Positions 36,308-45,495 are shown, numbered from the stretch's first letter. The stretch is DNA of 64,000 nt from Pseudoxanthomonas sp. PXM01 (GCF_014851815.1 NZ_JACVAJ010000001.1:1612001-1676000), one strand, 5' to 3'. Numbers and translations are program-made. The notes: a model not told the origin generated them from the sequence alone.

Positions 36308-38815
36308 TCAGCGCTGGATGCTGGAGTAGGTGGGCCGCGTGGCGCGCGGGCCGGTGGAGCGGTCTTCCCGTGGAGACGATGGAACAGGCGCTTCCCGGCG
36401 GGTGCGCGACCCTTTGCGCTCCTGCTGGAAGCGCGGCAGCCACTGCTCGGGCAGCAGGTCGGCCTTGTCGATGCCGAGGCGAAGCGCCTCGTCGTCGACG
36501 ATCCTGTGCATGATCTCGATGTTGTCGGTGCTGGCCGAGATCACCGCCAGCGCATCGTCCATGCCGCGCAGGTTGAGCTGGCAGACCGTCGACGCGTGAC
36601 CCTGCTTGACCAGGAAGCAACGGGAGCGCTCGTCCAGGCTCTTGATCACCTCGAACTCCGCATCGGTCAGCTTCAGGCCGTCGATGTAGTCCTCGCGTGC
36701 CGCGTTCGGATTGGGCAGCAGGATCAGCGTGGCCGTCTGTTCGATGAGGGCAGCCGAGATGTCGCTGGCCAGCGCATCCTCCGGGCTCTGGGTGGCGAAG
36801 ATACCGAGGCCGTTCTGCTTCCGGATCGTCTTCTGCTTGTTTTTCGCGAAGTCCTTCAGCGCGCCGCCGCCGTCGAGGATCTTCCAGAACTCGTCCATCA
36901 CATAGATCAGTGGCCGGCCGTCGATCAGTTCCTCCAGCCGGTGCAGCAGGTAATTGATCACCGGCACGCGGATCTCGGCATTCTCGATGACGTCGGTGTA
37001 ATCGAACCCGATGATGCTGGCGCGACTGAGGTCGATGGTGTCCACGGGGTTGTCGAAGACCCAACCCAGTGCATTCCCCGCCGTCCACTTGCGCAGGCGT
37101 GCGTACAGGCCATCGTCGCCCATGTTGGGCAGGCTCTTCTGGAAGTTGGTCATCGAGCGTAGGTGCAGCGGCATGTCCAGCATGGCCTCCACCGCGCGGA
37201 AGACGTCCTCGTCCTCGCGCGCGGTGTAATGGGCCTTGCCCGCCAGGACCTTGACCAGGCCGGCGAGGAACTGCACGTTGGCGTCGGTGCGCTCGCACTG
37301 GAACGGATTGAACCCGGTCGGCTGTCCGTTCTCCAACGCCAGGTAGTTGCCGCCGCAGGCGCGCACGAAGATCTCCGCGCCGCGATCCTTGTCGAAGAAG
37401 AAGATCGTCGGCACCGGGTCGAACTTCTGCACCTGGCTGAGCAGGAAGTTAATCAGCGCCGTCTTGCCGGTGCCCGACTTGCCGATGACCATCGTATTGG
37501 CGATCGCCTTCTCGCCCAGCGAGTTCTCGGCCGGATGGGTGGCGTGGAAGTTGAAGTAGTACGGCTGCCCGTTGGTGGTCTGCAGCACGGTGACGCTGTC
37601 GCCCCACGGATTGTTGTCGCGCTTGCCGGTCGCGAAATTGTGCAGCGGCGACAGGCCCAAGAAGTTCAGGGAACTGACGTTCGCAAGCCGCGTCCGGTAG
37701 CGCCAGTTCCCCGGCAACTGGGAGTAGAACGACGAGCAGACGGCCAGGTCTTCCTTGGCCGAGACGAAGCCCGCGTTGGAAAGCTCGGCACGGGCGACCG
37801 CCAGGTTCTGCGACAGGCGCTGCTGGTCTTCGGCATACAGCGCCATGATGAAGTGGTATTCACCCAGGACGAAATTGCCGGAAGCCACCTGGTCCATTGC
37901 ATGGTCCAGCTCGGCGATCTGGCTGACCGCCTTGTCGCCTGACGAGATCATCATGCCCTTGGTTCGATCCAGCACCTTCAGCGCGTCCTGCCGCCCCATC
38001 GGGCTGAACGAGTGGGTGATGACGTACTCGAAGTCGAGGTACTTCAACCCGTTGAGGATGCCGGGCCAGGTGCCGTCCGTGTACTCCTTGATGTTGAGGA
38101 TGGCACCGAAGTGGTTCTGTCCGTCGGGCGTACTGACGACGAAGTCGCCCGTCTTCGACGAGAACATGTGCCGGCTGACGGCGAGATAGTCGTACAGCGG
38201 CGCGCGCAGCACAGGAACCGGCTCCGAGATACGATTGAGCAGGAAGCCGAAGAACTCGAGCGTCTCGGAGAACACGCCGCCGGCGTCGGACTCGTACATG
38301 CCCAGCCGGACCGGCGCGTAATCCTTGAGCACCGCTTCCACGTTGCCGGCAAGTTCCAAGAGCTTGCCCACCGCCTGTTCCTGCTCGGCCTGCAGGCGCG
38401 GGATGCTGGCCGACTTCTCGACGAACTTCTTTCCCATCACGATGGGCCGGTAGATCATCGTGAGGTACAACTCGTTCTGCATGATCTTCTGCGACGACAG
38501 CGCATCGAAGTACCCGTCCGAGAGTTCCTGGTTGAACGCCTGACCGTAGCGTGCCCCCTGGCGGACACGTCCACGCCGCCGCAGATCGTGCACCCAGAAC
38601 GCCACGTTGACGAAGTCCGGCGCGCGCAGGGTCTGCAGCATGCGATTGAACGTGTTGTGGCGATGCTCCAGTTCCCATTCCTCGCGCCCGACGAAAGGCA
38701 GGCCGTCCAGCCGCCACGTCAACAGGAAGTCGCCACCCGTCGTCTTGACCACGTGCGGCGACACATGGGCGGACAGCGGAATGAACTCGGCGATGGACAG
38801 GTCGGGCGCGAGCAT
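36308..38815 (-). CDS. virB4: T4SS ATPase VirB4
   Basis: An 835-residue ATPase, the largest component of the machine. Walker A is GKSGTGKTAL, the Walker B region is LIYVMDEFWKIL, and the sensor region holds FATQSPEDAL. VirB4 sits at the inner-membrane base and powers pilus assembly and substrate transfer. The ATG at 38815 gives the family start (MLAPDLSIAEFIPLS) and lies four bases after the virB3 stop; earlier frame starts lie inside virB3. Confidence 0.95.
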   Translation of the reverse strand: MLAPDLSIAEFIPLSAHVSPHVVKTTGGDFLLTWRLDGLPFVGREEWELEHRHNTFNRMLQTLRAPDFVNVAFWVHDLRRRGRVRQGARYGQAFNQELSDGYFDALSSQKIMQNELYLTMIYRPIVMGKKFVEKSASIPRLQAEQEQAVGKLLELAGNVEAVLKDYAPVRLGMYESDAGGVFSETLEFFGFLLNRISEPVPVLRAPLYDYLAVSRHMFSSKTGDFVVSTPDGQNHFGAILNIKEYTDGTWPGILNGLKYLDFEYVITHSFSPMGRQDALKVLDRTKGMMISSGDKAVSQIAELDHAMDQVASGNFVLGEYHFIMALYAEDQQRLSQNLAVARAELSNAGFVSAKEDLAVCSSFYSQLPGNWRYRTRLANVSSLNFLGLSPLHNFATGKRDNNPWGDSVTVLQTTNGQPYYFNFHATHPAENSLGEKAIANTMVIGKSGTGKTALINFLLSQVQKFDPVPTIFFFDKDRGAEIFVRACGGNYLALENGQPTGFNPFQCERTDANVQFLAGLVKVLAGKAHYTAREDEDVFRAVEAMLDMPLHLRSMTNFQKSLPNMGDDGLYARLRKWTAGNALGWVFDNPVDTIDLSRASIIGFDYTDVIENAEIRVPVINYLLHRLEELIDGRPLIYVMDEFWKILDGGGALKDFAKNKQKTIRKQNGLGIFATQSPEDALASDISAALIEQTATLILLPNPNAAREDYIDGLKLTDAEFEVIKSLDERSRCFLVKQGHASTVCQLNLRGMDDALAVISASTDNIEIMHRIVDDEALRLGIDKADLLPEQWLPRFQQERKGSRTRREAPVPSSPREDRSTGPRATRPTYSSIQR

Positions 38816-38819
38816 GGGA

Positions 38820-39134
38820 TCAGTCCGGAATCGAATCGTCGAAACGCTGGCGGTAGGCATTGGGCGTGAACACCCACATGCCTTCGTGATGGCGCACGTT
38901 CCGGACCCTGGTCCGGAACTGCAAACGCAGGCCGATCAGCCGGAAGATCATCTCGTCGCGGCGCGCCATCTGCCGCATGATGAAAATGACGACCGGCAGC
39001 AGGGCCAGCCAGAACATGTTGAAGTAGAACGTGAGCAGCAGGCAGCCACCCGCCGCGATCGTGAAGGGTATGTAAGGAACCCCCATGAACATCGGCGGGC
39101 GCGTGCACCCTCTGAACAGCACGTTCTTATGCAT
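38820..39134 (-). CDS. virB3: T4SS inner-membrane protein VirB3
   Basis: A 104-residue protein beginning MHKNVLFRGCTRPPMFMGVP, with the family's RPPMFMGVP entry, followed by two close hydrophobic segments (IPFTIAAGG, FWLALLPVVIFIM). It anchors VirB4 to the membrane. It overlaps virB2 by eight bases and ends four bases before virB4. Confidence 0.93.
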   Translation of the reverse strand: MHKNVLFRGCTRPPMFMGVPYIPFTIAAGGCLLLTFYFNMFWLALLPVVIFIMRQMARRDEMIFRLIGLRLQFRTRVRNVRHHEGMWVFTPNAYRQRFDDSIPD

Positions 39135-39504
39135 GGTTGGCCAGCATCTGGACCACCAGCATCGTCGTGCCGGAGGTGACGTCTTCGGGCACCAGCATCC
39201 GGGAGATCTGCGCCGCGGCGCCGATCAGGAATCCGCCGATCAGCACCGGCGCCACATCGCCGATCCGCTTGTGGTTGAAGGCGATCTGGTAGCCCGCGAA
39301 GATCACCGCGATCGTCACGACAGCGATCGAGGCCACATTGAGCAGGTTGTTGATGTTGGTGAAGAACGTGGTGACACGTCCTGCGGCGGCTTCGCCATCC
39401 TGGGCGAACGCCAGTTCGGGCATGGCCAGGGCCGCGACAGCGACCAGTGCCATGACGAGGGCGGCGGAGACTTGCTTGGCTTGCATCACATGCGTGTTGT
39501 TCAT
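39127..39504 (-). CDS. virB2: T4SS major pilin VirB2
   Basis: A 125-residue prepilin with a long signal peptide ending MPELAFAQDG, then two hydrophobic segments (SIAVVTIAVIFAGYQIAF and APVLIGGFLIGAAAQI) separated by a basic loop (NHKRIGD). This is the VirB2 pattern. The mature pilin builds the pilus or the contact structure. The ATG at 39504 gives a normal signal peptide. Confidence 0.93.
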   Translation of the reverse strand: MNNTHVMQAKQVSAALVMALVAVAALAMPELAFAQDGEAAAGRVTTFFTNINNLLNVASIAVVTIAVIFAGYQIAFNHKRIGDVAPVLIGGFLIGAAAQISRMLVPEDVTSGTTMLVVQMLANHA

Positions 39505-39577
39505 GGTAGACCCCATTGGTGGTTGCAACGGTGGATGGCACTTTCGCGTGCCGTTAAGCCATCCCTGGCGGGTGTTG

Positions 39578-40372
39578 CTAGAAGACGAAAGCGTCATCCC
39601 TCCCGGATGTCTGCACGACCGGTGGCGCTGAGGGCGCCACGGTGGTGTTCTGGTGATACGCCTGCACCAGGACGGGTGCATCGGCCGAAGCCTTCGCGAC
39701 AGTTGGTGAGGCTGCCGGCGATGCGGGCGCCGCGGCGGGGAGCGGTGTCGGCACGGGAGCTGGCCGTGTCGCCGCAACAGCAGCGGATGCGACGACCCGG
39801 TCCGGCCGCGCCTCTTCGACGCGCCGCGCGACGCGCGACGAAACGGCGGCTGCGGCCGGCCGGCGGGTGGTGCCCCCGGGCTTCGGTGCGGTACGGCGAT
39901 CGATGACCGCGATGGCGGGCGCGGCATCGTTCCCGGCCGTCCGCTGCCAGGATGCGAACACCTTCTGCACGTAGCCGTGGCGGTATCCGGTGGTGAAGTT
40001 GCCGGAGTAATAGCAACTGAAGGCCTTGCCCCAGTCCTTGCCGGAACGCGAGTAGCACTCGGCCAGGATGCGCGAGCCCGCCTGCAGGTTGGGGCAGACG
40101 TCGAATGCCTTTTCGTAGCTGTCCAGACCCTGCCGCGTCAGGTTGTAGCGGTTGACCTGTGCCAGCCCAAGCGAGAAGTTGTAACCGCGGTCTTCCAGCA
40201 TGCGTGCGGTCGACAGCGCCTCGGGCAGGTTGCGTGGCTGCCGCGCCAGCCGCCCCCCCACCACGCCGATCGCGTAGGGGTTGAACGAGGACTCGACCTT
40301 CACGACGTGTTCCATCACCGTCGGCGGGACCGCCAGCCCGGTGCAGCCCATCAGCTCCATGCCAGGCAGCAT
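39578..40372 (-). CDS. virB1: T4SS lytic transglycosylase VirB1
   Basis: A 264-residue SLT-fold enzyme with E26 (VVKVESSFNPYAIGVVGG) as catalytic residue and NFSLGLAQVNRYN as the second motif. It opens the peptidoglycan so the machine can be assembled. The C-terminal ~100 residues are Ala/Pro-rich, as in VirB1* extensions. The ATG at 40372 has GGGAGG nine bases upstream. A signal peptide is not obvious at this start, and the export route is unclear. Confidence 0.9.
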   Translation of the reverse strand: MLPGMELMGCTGLAVPPTVMEHVVKVESSFNPYAIGVVGGRLARQPRNLPEALSTARMLEDRGYNFSLGLAQVNRYNLTRQGLDSYEKAFDVCPNLQAGSRILAECYSRSGKDWGKAFSCYYSGNFTTGYRHGYVQKVFASWQRTAGNDAAPAIAVIDRRTAPKPGGTTRRPAAAAVSSRVARRVEEARPDRVVASAAVAATRPAPVPTPLPAAAPASPAASPTVAKASADAPVLVQAYHQNTTVAPSAPPVVQTSGRDDAFVF

Positions 40373-40448
40373 CAGCAGACCCTCCCAACGGCGGAAGGTA
40401 GCCGGCTGACTCGCGATGTGTTCGTGACGTTCATGTGCTTGCTTCCCT

Positions 40449-41489
40449 TCAGGGCGCCAATGCGCGTGCGGGATCGAAATCGATGCCGGTGATGTAGCGA
40501 CGGCCCGCATGCGCCTTGATGTGCACGACGATGTCGATGGTCATCTTCAGCAGGCGCTTGATCACCTCGAACTCCAGTCCCGCACCTTCGGCGGATGCCT
40601 TCACCATGAGCGCCAACTGGTCCCACGTCTGCGCGGTGCTGCCCGCATGGCAGCTGGTGATCGAGCCCGGGTGGCCCGACGCGCAGTTGCGGATGAAGTA
40701 GAACGACTCATCGCCGCGCAGCTCGGCCAGGATGATGCGGTCCGGCTTCATGCGCAGGCAGGCCTCCATGCAGTTCTTCGCGGTGACGTTGCTCGCGCTC
40801 TGGCCACCCTTGGAATACAGCAGGTGCACGACGTTCGGCTGCCGGATGAACAGCTCGCGCGCATCCTCGATGGTCACCAGCCGCTCCTGGTCCGGGATGT
40901 GGTTGACCAGTGACTTCATGAAGGTGGTCTTGCCGCTGCCGGTCGCTCCGGCCACCACGATGTTCTTGTGGTAGTGCACCGCCTTGCGGAAGAACTCGGC
41001 GTAGTTGCGGCTGCGGCGCAGCTCCAGCAGTTCCTGGTCGTGGTCGCCGAGCACCTGCTGCTGCTCGAGGATCTCGTCGAAGAACCCGTCCTGCTCGTAC
41101 TGCTCCAGCGTCTTGCTGAACTTGGCCGGCAGGCGGATGGTGATCGATACCCTGCCCGCGTCGCAGGCAGGCGGGATCACGAACTGGGCGCGCTGACCGG
41201 TCGGGAAGGTCAGCGACACCATCGGGTCGATATCGGTGATGCGCTGGCCGGTATTGCTCTCGTTGACCACGGACGTGCAGAACTGGCGTGCCCGCTCGAA
41301 CGTCAGCGTAGGCACGTCCGCCTTCAGCCAGCCTTCCTTCGCCGTCTCGAGATAGAGCTCACCGGGGCGGTTGATGCAGATCTCGGTCACGTCCGAGGAA
41401 TGCATGTGCTCGCCTATTCCGAGCACCTGGTACTGGTAGTCCAGGAACTCGTTGGAGACGCGCGCCAGGGGCTCGTTCTGCGTATCCAT
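40449..41489 (-). CDS. virB11: T4SS ATPase VirB11
   Basis: A 346-residue hexameric traffic ATPase. Walker A is GATGSGKTTF, the Asp box is LVTIEDARELF, Walker B is DRIILAELRGDE, and the His box is SCHAGSTAQT. It switches VirB4 between pilus building and substrate transport. It lies ten bases after virB10. Confidence 0.95.
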   Translation of the reverse strand: MDTQNEPLARVSNEFLDYQYQVLGIGEHMHSSDVTEICINRPGELYLETAKEGWLKADVPTLTFERARQFCTSVVNESNTGQRITDIDPMVSLTFPTGQRAQFVIPPACDAGRVSITIRLPAKFSKTLEQYEQDGFFDEILEQQQVLGDHDQELLELRRSRNYAEFFRKAVHYHKNIVVAGATGSGKTTFMKSLVNHIPDQERLVTIEDARELFIRQPNVVHLLYSKGGQSASNVTAKNCMEACLRMKPDRIILAELRGDESFYFIRNCASGHPGSITSCHAGSTAQTWDQLALMVKASAEGAGLEFEVIKRLLKMTIDIVVHIKAHAGRRYITGIDFDPARALAP

Positions 41490-41498
41490 GCGGCCGTC

Positions 41499-42704
41499 TC
41501 AGCGCATCACCGCGGAGAAGTCCACGTCGCGTGCGACATAGACATTGACGATGGTGCCCTGGTTGATGGTGACCGTCGGCGGGCGGGCCATGTTGCGGTC
41601 GAGCGCCATGTTCGCCAGCCGCTCCATGGTCCTGGCGGTGTTGCTCTCGTAGGGATTCTGGTAGATCGCGCCGTTGACGACGGCCGTCTCCTGCGGCCCA
41701 TGCTTGGCGCCCGCGTACTTGAACGCATCGCTCAGCATGCTGATCAGCAGGGCGGACGAGATGCGTTGCGCCCAGTGCGCCGAGTAGTGCCCGGGATTGC
41801 CCGCCGAACCGAGCATGTCGGTGCCCGGGCTCTGCATGTTGACGTCCATGCCGGTGGGCGTGGTGATGCGGTCCCAGACGATGGCGGCGCGCTCGCCGAT
41901 GATGGCGTCCGAGGTATAGCTGCCCATGACCTTGGAGCCGCGCGGCAACAGCAGGCGCTTGCCGTTGACCGAATACACGGGCTCCGTCACCACGCAGGAC
42001 GTGTATCCGGGAACATCGGTGATCACGCGGGACTCGAGCACGCAGCGGATGTAGGTGCCCCGCAGCAGCAGCGTGTTCGGGTTGTAGAGCGGCTTGGCGC
42101 TGGTCATGCCATCCGGTGGCTCGCGGGGCGCAGCGGGGCCCTGCCCGGGCGGACCCGCCATCATGGCCGCGTACTCGGCCATGCCCGGCTCCTGCGGCGC
42201 GCCTTCGGCACCCGGGCCGCCCTCGCCGAACGTGCTGGCCATATCGAGCATGCGCCGTTCGCGCAGCGAAGGCTCCTGGCGTCCCGGCAGACCGGAAGGC
42301 ATCGCCATCATCGACGCCGTGGACGGCGCCGCATCATCGATAACCGGGAGGGGCGGCAGGCTGGGCTCCATCGGCACCGGCGCCTCGGGCGGCAGCTCGG
42401 GCAGGTCGCGCGGTGCGGCGGGAATCACCACCCGTTCGCCCTTGGTGGGCGCCGGGTCCCGGTCACCCTTGGACGACAGGCCGCCACTGAAGATCCAGAA
42501 CACCACCAGCAGCATCAGCACGATGATGCCGGCCAGGAACAGCAGCGCCTTGCGGTTCAGCCGCTGCACATCGGTCGAGCGCAGGTAGGGCGCATTGGCG
42601 TCAAGGTCCGGGTCCGGCGCCATGCGTGCCCTCTGGTAGGGATTCTGCGGATCCACCCGCTCGGGGCCGGCATCCGGGTGGTCGTGCGGGGTCTGGGTCG
42701 TCAT
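41499..42704 (-). CDS. virB10: T4SS envelope-spanning protein VirB10
   Basis: A 401-residue protein with a cytoplasmic N-terminus, one membrane segment (ALLFLAGIIVLMLLVVFWI, ~50-70), a long Pro-rich periplasmic linker (~75-200) and a C-terminal VirB10/TrbI domain that forms the outer-membrane pore cap with VirB7 and VirB9 (SRVITDVPGYTSCVVTEPV, LLLPRGSKVMGSY). It couples inner-membrane ATPase energy to the outer membrane. It overlaps virB9 by ATGA. Confidence 0.95.
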   Translation of the reverse strand: MTTQTPHDHPDAGPERVDPQNPYQRARMAPDPDLDANAPYLRSTDVQRLNRKALLFLAGIIVLMLLVVFWIFSGGLSSKGDRDPAPTKGERVVIPAAPRDLPELPPEAPVPMEPSLPPLPVIDDAAPSTASMMAMPSGLPGRQEPSLRERRMLDMASTFGEGGPGAEGAPQEPGMAEYAAMMAGPPGQGPAAPREPPDGMTSAKPLYNPNTLLLRGTYIRCVLESRVITDVPGYTSCVVTEPVYSVNGKRLLLPRGSKVMGSYTSDAIIGERAAIVWDRITTPTGMDVNMQSPGTDMLGSAGNPGHYSAHWAQRISSALLISMLSDAFKYAGAKHGPQETAVVNGAIYQNPYESNTARTMERLANMALDRNMARPPTVTINQGTIVNVYVARDVDFSAVMR

Positions 42705-43462
42705 TCCGGGCTCCTGCGCAGACCCACCACGTTGTCGCCGTGGCGGATGACCAAGTAGGGATAGGTGCCATGCACGACGATCGTGTCGTCCTGCACGGTC
42801 GAGTTGACGACGAACTCGTCGCCGTCCTGGCTGTCACGGGCGAACACCGCCGGGAAGTTGCCGCTCGGGAAACGCGTGCGATCACCCATGCGGATGTAGG
42901 TGAATCGACGGTCGTCATAGACCGTGGTGGGCACCAGCCAGGTCGGACCGCGCTTGCGCTGCGCGTACTCGTAATTGAAGTGGTACGCGCGATCGGGCTC
43001 GACCGATGTGCTCAGCTCGGCTGCGACTTCCTGCGGTCGGTTCGCGGTGCCGGCGAAGCTGGTGTCGCCCGGATACGCGAACTTGATGCGGTACTGCACG
43101 CCCGCCGCGCGGGCTTGGTCCAGCACGCGCCAGTCGGTAGCGACCACCCGCAACTCGAAGATGTACGAATGGGCCGCGGTGCGCACCAGCAGATTGGTGT
43201 CGACGTCGACGTTCCTGGGCTTCAGGTAGAACACGTTGCCGCGACGGCTGATGTCCCATCCGCCGCTGAAGCCGGTGCTGAAGTCCAGGATTTCCTCGTG
43301 CGGCGACAGCTCGATCTGCGTGGTGATGCCCAGGCCGGTGCGCACCGGGTACACCTTGTCAGGCGCATAGGTGTACTCCTCGATCACCTGCGCCATGGCC
43401 GGCAATGTCGTGAGCAGCAGGGCCATCGCGGCCAACCGCATCAGGGCGTCCTTCAACCTCAT
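42701..43462 (-). CDS. virB9: T4SS outer-membrane-complex protein VirB9
   Basis: A 253-residue protein with a signal peptide ending LPAMAQV and two beta-rich domains. EEYTYAPDKVYPVRTGLGITTQIELSPHE is the usual N-terminal block of the family. The C-terminal domain (from ~155) has HFNYEYAQRK and binds VirB7. It forms the ring around VirB10. Its start overlaps virB8 by ATGA. Confidence 0.95.
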   Translation of the reverse strand: MRLKDALMRLAAMALLLTTLPAMAQVIEEYTYAPDKVYPVRTGLGITTQIELSPHEEILDFSTGFSGGWDISRRGNVFYLKPRNVDVDTNLLVRTAAHSYIFELRVVATDWRVLDQARAAGVQYRIKFAYPGDTSFAGTANRPQEVAAELSTSVEPDRAYHFNYEYAQRKRGPTWLVPTTVYDDRRFTYIRMGDRTRFPSGNFPAVFARDSQDGDEFVVNSTVQDDTIVVHGTYPYLVIRHGDNVVGLRRSPE

Positions 43463-44379
43463 CGTTGGGGCACTCCAGGTCCAGTCTGGGCTTCCGATTG
43501 CTCCGCAGGTTGCGGGGCCGTCGATACGTCGTTCTCGTTGGGAGCCACGACCGCACCTTCCGCAGGGGGAGCGGCGGGCGGCGCGGCGGGCGGCGCGGCG
43601 GGCGGCGCGGGCGCCATCGGTGGCGGTGCCGGGAACTCTCTCTCGGGTACCGCGGCGGCGGCGAAATCATCATCCACGCGGTAGTTCACGACGCGGAAGC
43701 CGAGCGGATTCAGCAGCCTGTCCTCTTCGCTCAGGCGGAGATCCGCGTTGTAGGTGAACTCGAGCGTCGCGATGCGGCTGTCCAGCGGACGCGAACGACC
43801 GCTCCCTTTCTCGTAGACGCTGCGCTGGAACCTCACGGTCGCGCCAGTCGGTCGCGTGCCCGAACCGCCCCCGATCAGCACGATGCTGAGGATGCGCACG
43901 CGCACCGAACTCGATCCGCCATACAGCCGGAACGGCCGCTCGGGATTGTTCTCCGAGTGCAGCGCGGTGTAGGCCGGCGAGACGGCCGGGCCCGCCATGG
44001 ACAGCGTCGTGCGCCAGTTGCGTTGGCCGATCAGACCGGAGTCGTAGGATTCCCGCGCCAGCACGAACTGCGCGACGTTGCTCTTGTTGATTGCTTCTTC
44101 CGTGGTGACATCGCGGTCCTGGAAATTTCCCGACAGCCGCGCCACGCTGGCGGTCCCCGTATAAGGGTCGGCCATGACCAGATACGGCACCTTCTCCTTC
44201 AGTGGCAGGAACAGGAAGTAGCCGCCGGCGAGGATCAGCGACATCAGGATCGCCGACCACGCCACCATCCAGGCACGCCGCTCGCTCTTGCGCGCGCGCT
44301 CGGCGAGCGTGAGCTCGAAACTCGCGCCTTGCGCGACGGCGCGGTCGATGTCGGGAGAGGACGTCTTCTTCTTGAACAT
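43459..44379 (-). CDS. virB8: T4SS inner-membrane protein VirB8
   Basis: A 306-residue protein with a short cytoplasmic N-terminus, one membrane segment (WMVAWSAILMSLILAGGYFLFL) and a periplasmic domain of the VirB8 type (VPYLVMADPYTGTASVARL). Residues ~255-306 form a Pro/Ala-rich tail, partly coded by a 12-bp tandem repeat. It recruits other subunits at the inner membrane. It lies 15 bases after virB7. Confidence 0.93.
   Translation of the reverse strand: MFKKKTSSPDIDRAVAQGASFELTLAERARKSERRAWMVAWSAILMSLILAGGYFLFLPLKEKVPYLVMADPYTGTASVARLSGNFQDRDVTTEEAINKSNVAQFVLARESYDSGLIGQRNWRTTLSMAGPAVSPAYTALHSENNPERPFRLYGGSSSVRVRILSIVLIGGGSGTRPTGATVRFQRSVYEKGSGRSRPLDSRIATLEFTYNADLRLSEEDRLLNPLGFRVVNYRVDDDFAAAAVPEREFPAPPPMAPAPPAAPPAAPPAAPPAEGAVVAPNENDVSTAPQPAEQSEAQTGPGVPQR
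43571..43606. repeat. Three tandem 12-bp units coding Ala-Pro-Pro-Ala in VirB8
   Basis: The unit GCGGCGGGCGGC occurs three times in a row and encodes a repeated Ala/Pro tail. Length changes would be in frame and would alter only the tail length. Confidence 0.85.
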
Positions 44380-44394
44380 ACGTCCGCCGTCGCC

Positions 44395-44844
44395 TCAGTC
44401 GCCCAGCGCCGCGGCAGGCGCGACATCTGCCGGCGGCGGCACCGCCTGGCTCACGATGATCCGGGGACGTTCGATGACGACCTGCACGCCCTGTTCCGCA
44501 TACGCGGCCGACAGCGATGTGGCGGCATCCTCCAGACTGTTGGTGCGGATGTGCGCGACCGGTGCGTGCAGCGTGTAGTCGTTCGGATGCAGATACGCCA
44601 GCGTGAGGCGCGCGTCCTTGGCCCAGCGACCCAGCATGGTCCTGAGCGTGCCGTCCGCGGGCGACGCCTGATACGTGTAGGCCTGCTGCAACGGAATGGC
44701 CTGCGGGGCTTCCGCGAAGCGATTGACGGGCCGCCACCGCCCATTGACATCGGCGGCCTTCGGCGTGGCGCACCCTGCGACCGCCAGCGGCAGCATCACG
44801 AGACCCAACACCACCATCTTGCGAAGAACGACGTTCCGGCTCAC
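44395..44844 (-). CDS. virB7: X-type VirB7 lipoprotein with N0-like domain
   Basis: A 149-residue lipoprotein with lipobox AVAGC. The mature part is much longer than the ~40-residue VirB7 of conjugation systems and has a folded domain of about 80 residues (LRTMLGRWAKDARLTLAYLHPNDYTL, LEDAATSLSAAYAEQGVQV) that matches the N0-type domain found in VirB7 of the Xanthomonas killing system. It sits at the outer membrane in the core complex. The GTG at 44844 is chosen because it overlaps the upstream small gene by GTGA; an ATG nine codons later is possible. Confidence 0.88.
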   Translation of the reverse strand: MSRNVVLRKMVVLGLVMLPLAVAGCATPKAADVNGRWRPVNRFAEAPQAIPLQQAYTYQASPADGTLRTMLGRWAKDARLTLAYLHPNDYTLHAPVAHIRTNSLEDAATSLSAAYAEQGVQVVIERPRIIVSQAVPPPADVAPAAALGD

Positions 44845-45032
44845 GGATCCACCATTTGGCAATCGTCGGCAACACACACCCGATACGCATCCGGAAGCGG
44901 ATGCGCTACGGCACTGATGAATGTCTCCGGGTGGCAATGCATGCCTGCGCGCGACGGGATGCGGAAACTTCCCGTGGCTGACGCGTTGCACAGGACACAC
45001 GCCTGCGCATTACCCCCTGTATTCGCATCCAT
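44841..45032 (-). CDS. Small cysteine-rich protein coupled to virB7
   Basis: A 63-residue open frame beginning MDANTGGNAQACVLC. It has five cysteines and two histidines arranged CxxC...HCH...CxxxxC, which looks like a small metal-binding or disulfide-rich protein. AAGGAG lies nine bases before its ATG, and its stop overlaps the virB7 GTG by four bases. Both points support real translation at the head of the virB operon. No family is recognised. It could also act mainly as a leader that couples translation to virB7. Confidence 0.55.
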   Translation of the reverse strand: MDANTGGNAQACVLCNASATGSFRIPSRAGMHCHPETFISAVAHPLPDAYRVCVADDCQMVDP

Positions 45033-45495
45033 GCGTTCACGCTCCTTCGACAATCACGCGGCACTTAACTCACACCGCACGATCAATCCGGTACTGCATC
45101 ACGACAGTCGCGCCGAACATAGCCACGCATTTTTGTGTCGTCAACCCAAATTCAGAAGTAAACATGTGTAGAAAATTTTTTCTGCATTCACTTACTTCAC
45201 GAAACCACATAAAACAGAGCGCGCGTTGCAATCAGATGAAAGCGGATGATGAAGTTCGATCATGTATGTGAAGAAGCGCGTGAAAAGTCGAACAGCGTCA
45301 CATCGAATGTGAAAACATTCTTCACTGCGATTAATGAAAATGACACTAATCGAATGGGTGCACGAGTAGCGATGCCGTTATGTAGGAAATTTCCTACCCG
45401 GTTTTCTTCACGCATCACTTCCGCTTGAATGAAAAACACGTCTGGCATCATGCTGTCAGCAGGCTTGCGAAATTCCTCGCGCGACAAGGAGCGAT
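45033..45495. promoter_or_regulatory. Divergent T4SS promoter region, AT-rich, with palindromes
   Basis: 463 bp without a convincing gene lie between the leftward virB and rightward virD4 units. The base composition is far more AT-rich than the surroundings. Signals seen: GTAAA-CATGT-GTAGA at 45158-45172, close to the CpxR pattern GTAAA-N5-GTAAA; a 14-bp A/T palindrome at 45170-45183; TCACAT-CGA-ATGTGA at 45298-45312; a 16-bp perfect palindrome at 45382-45397. A 60-codon rightward open frame here has no ribosome binding site and is not called. Confidence 0.75.
45382..45397. promoter_or_regulatory. 16-bp perfect palindrome (GTAGGAAATTTCCTAC)
   Basis: A perfect inverted repeat lies about 100 bp upstream of the virD4-side operon. 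It has the form of an operator for a dimeric regulator. Confidence 0.6.

Noticed and set aside
45246-45428. 60-codon open frame in the T4SS intergenic region
   Set aside because: It has no ribosome binding site and lies across several palindromes; the composition is that of a regulatory region.
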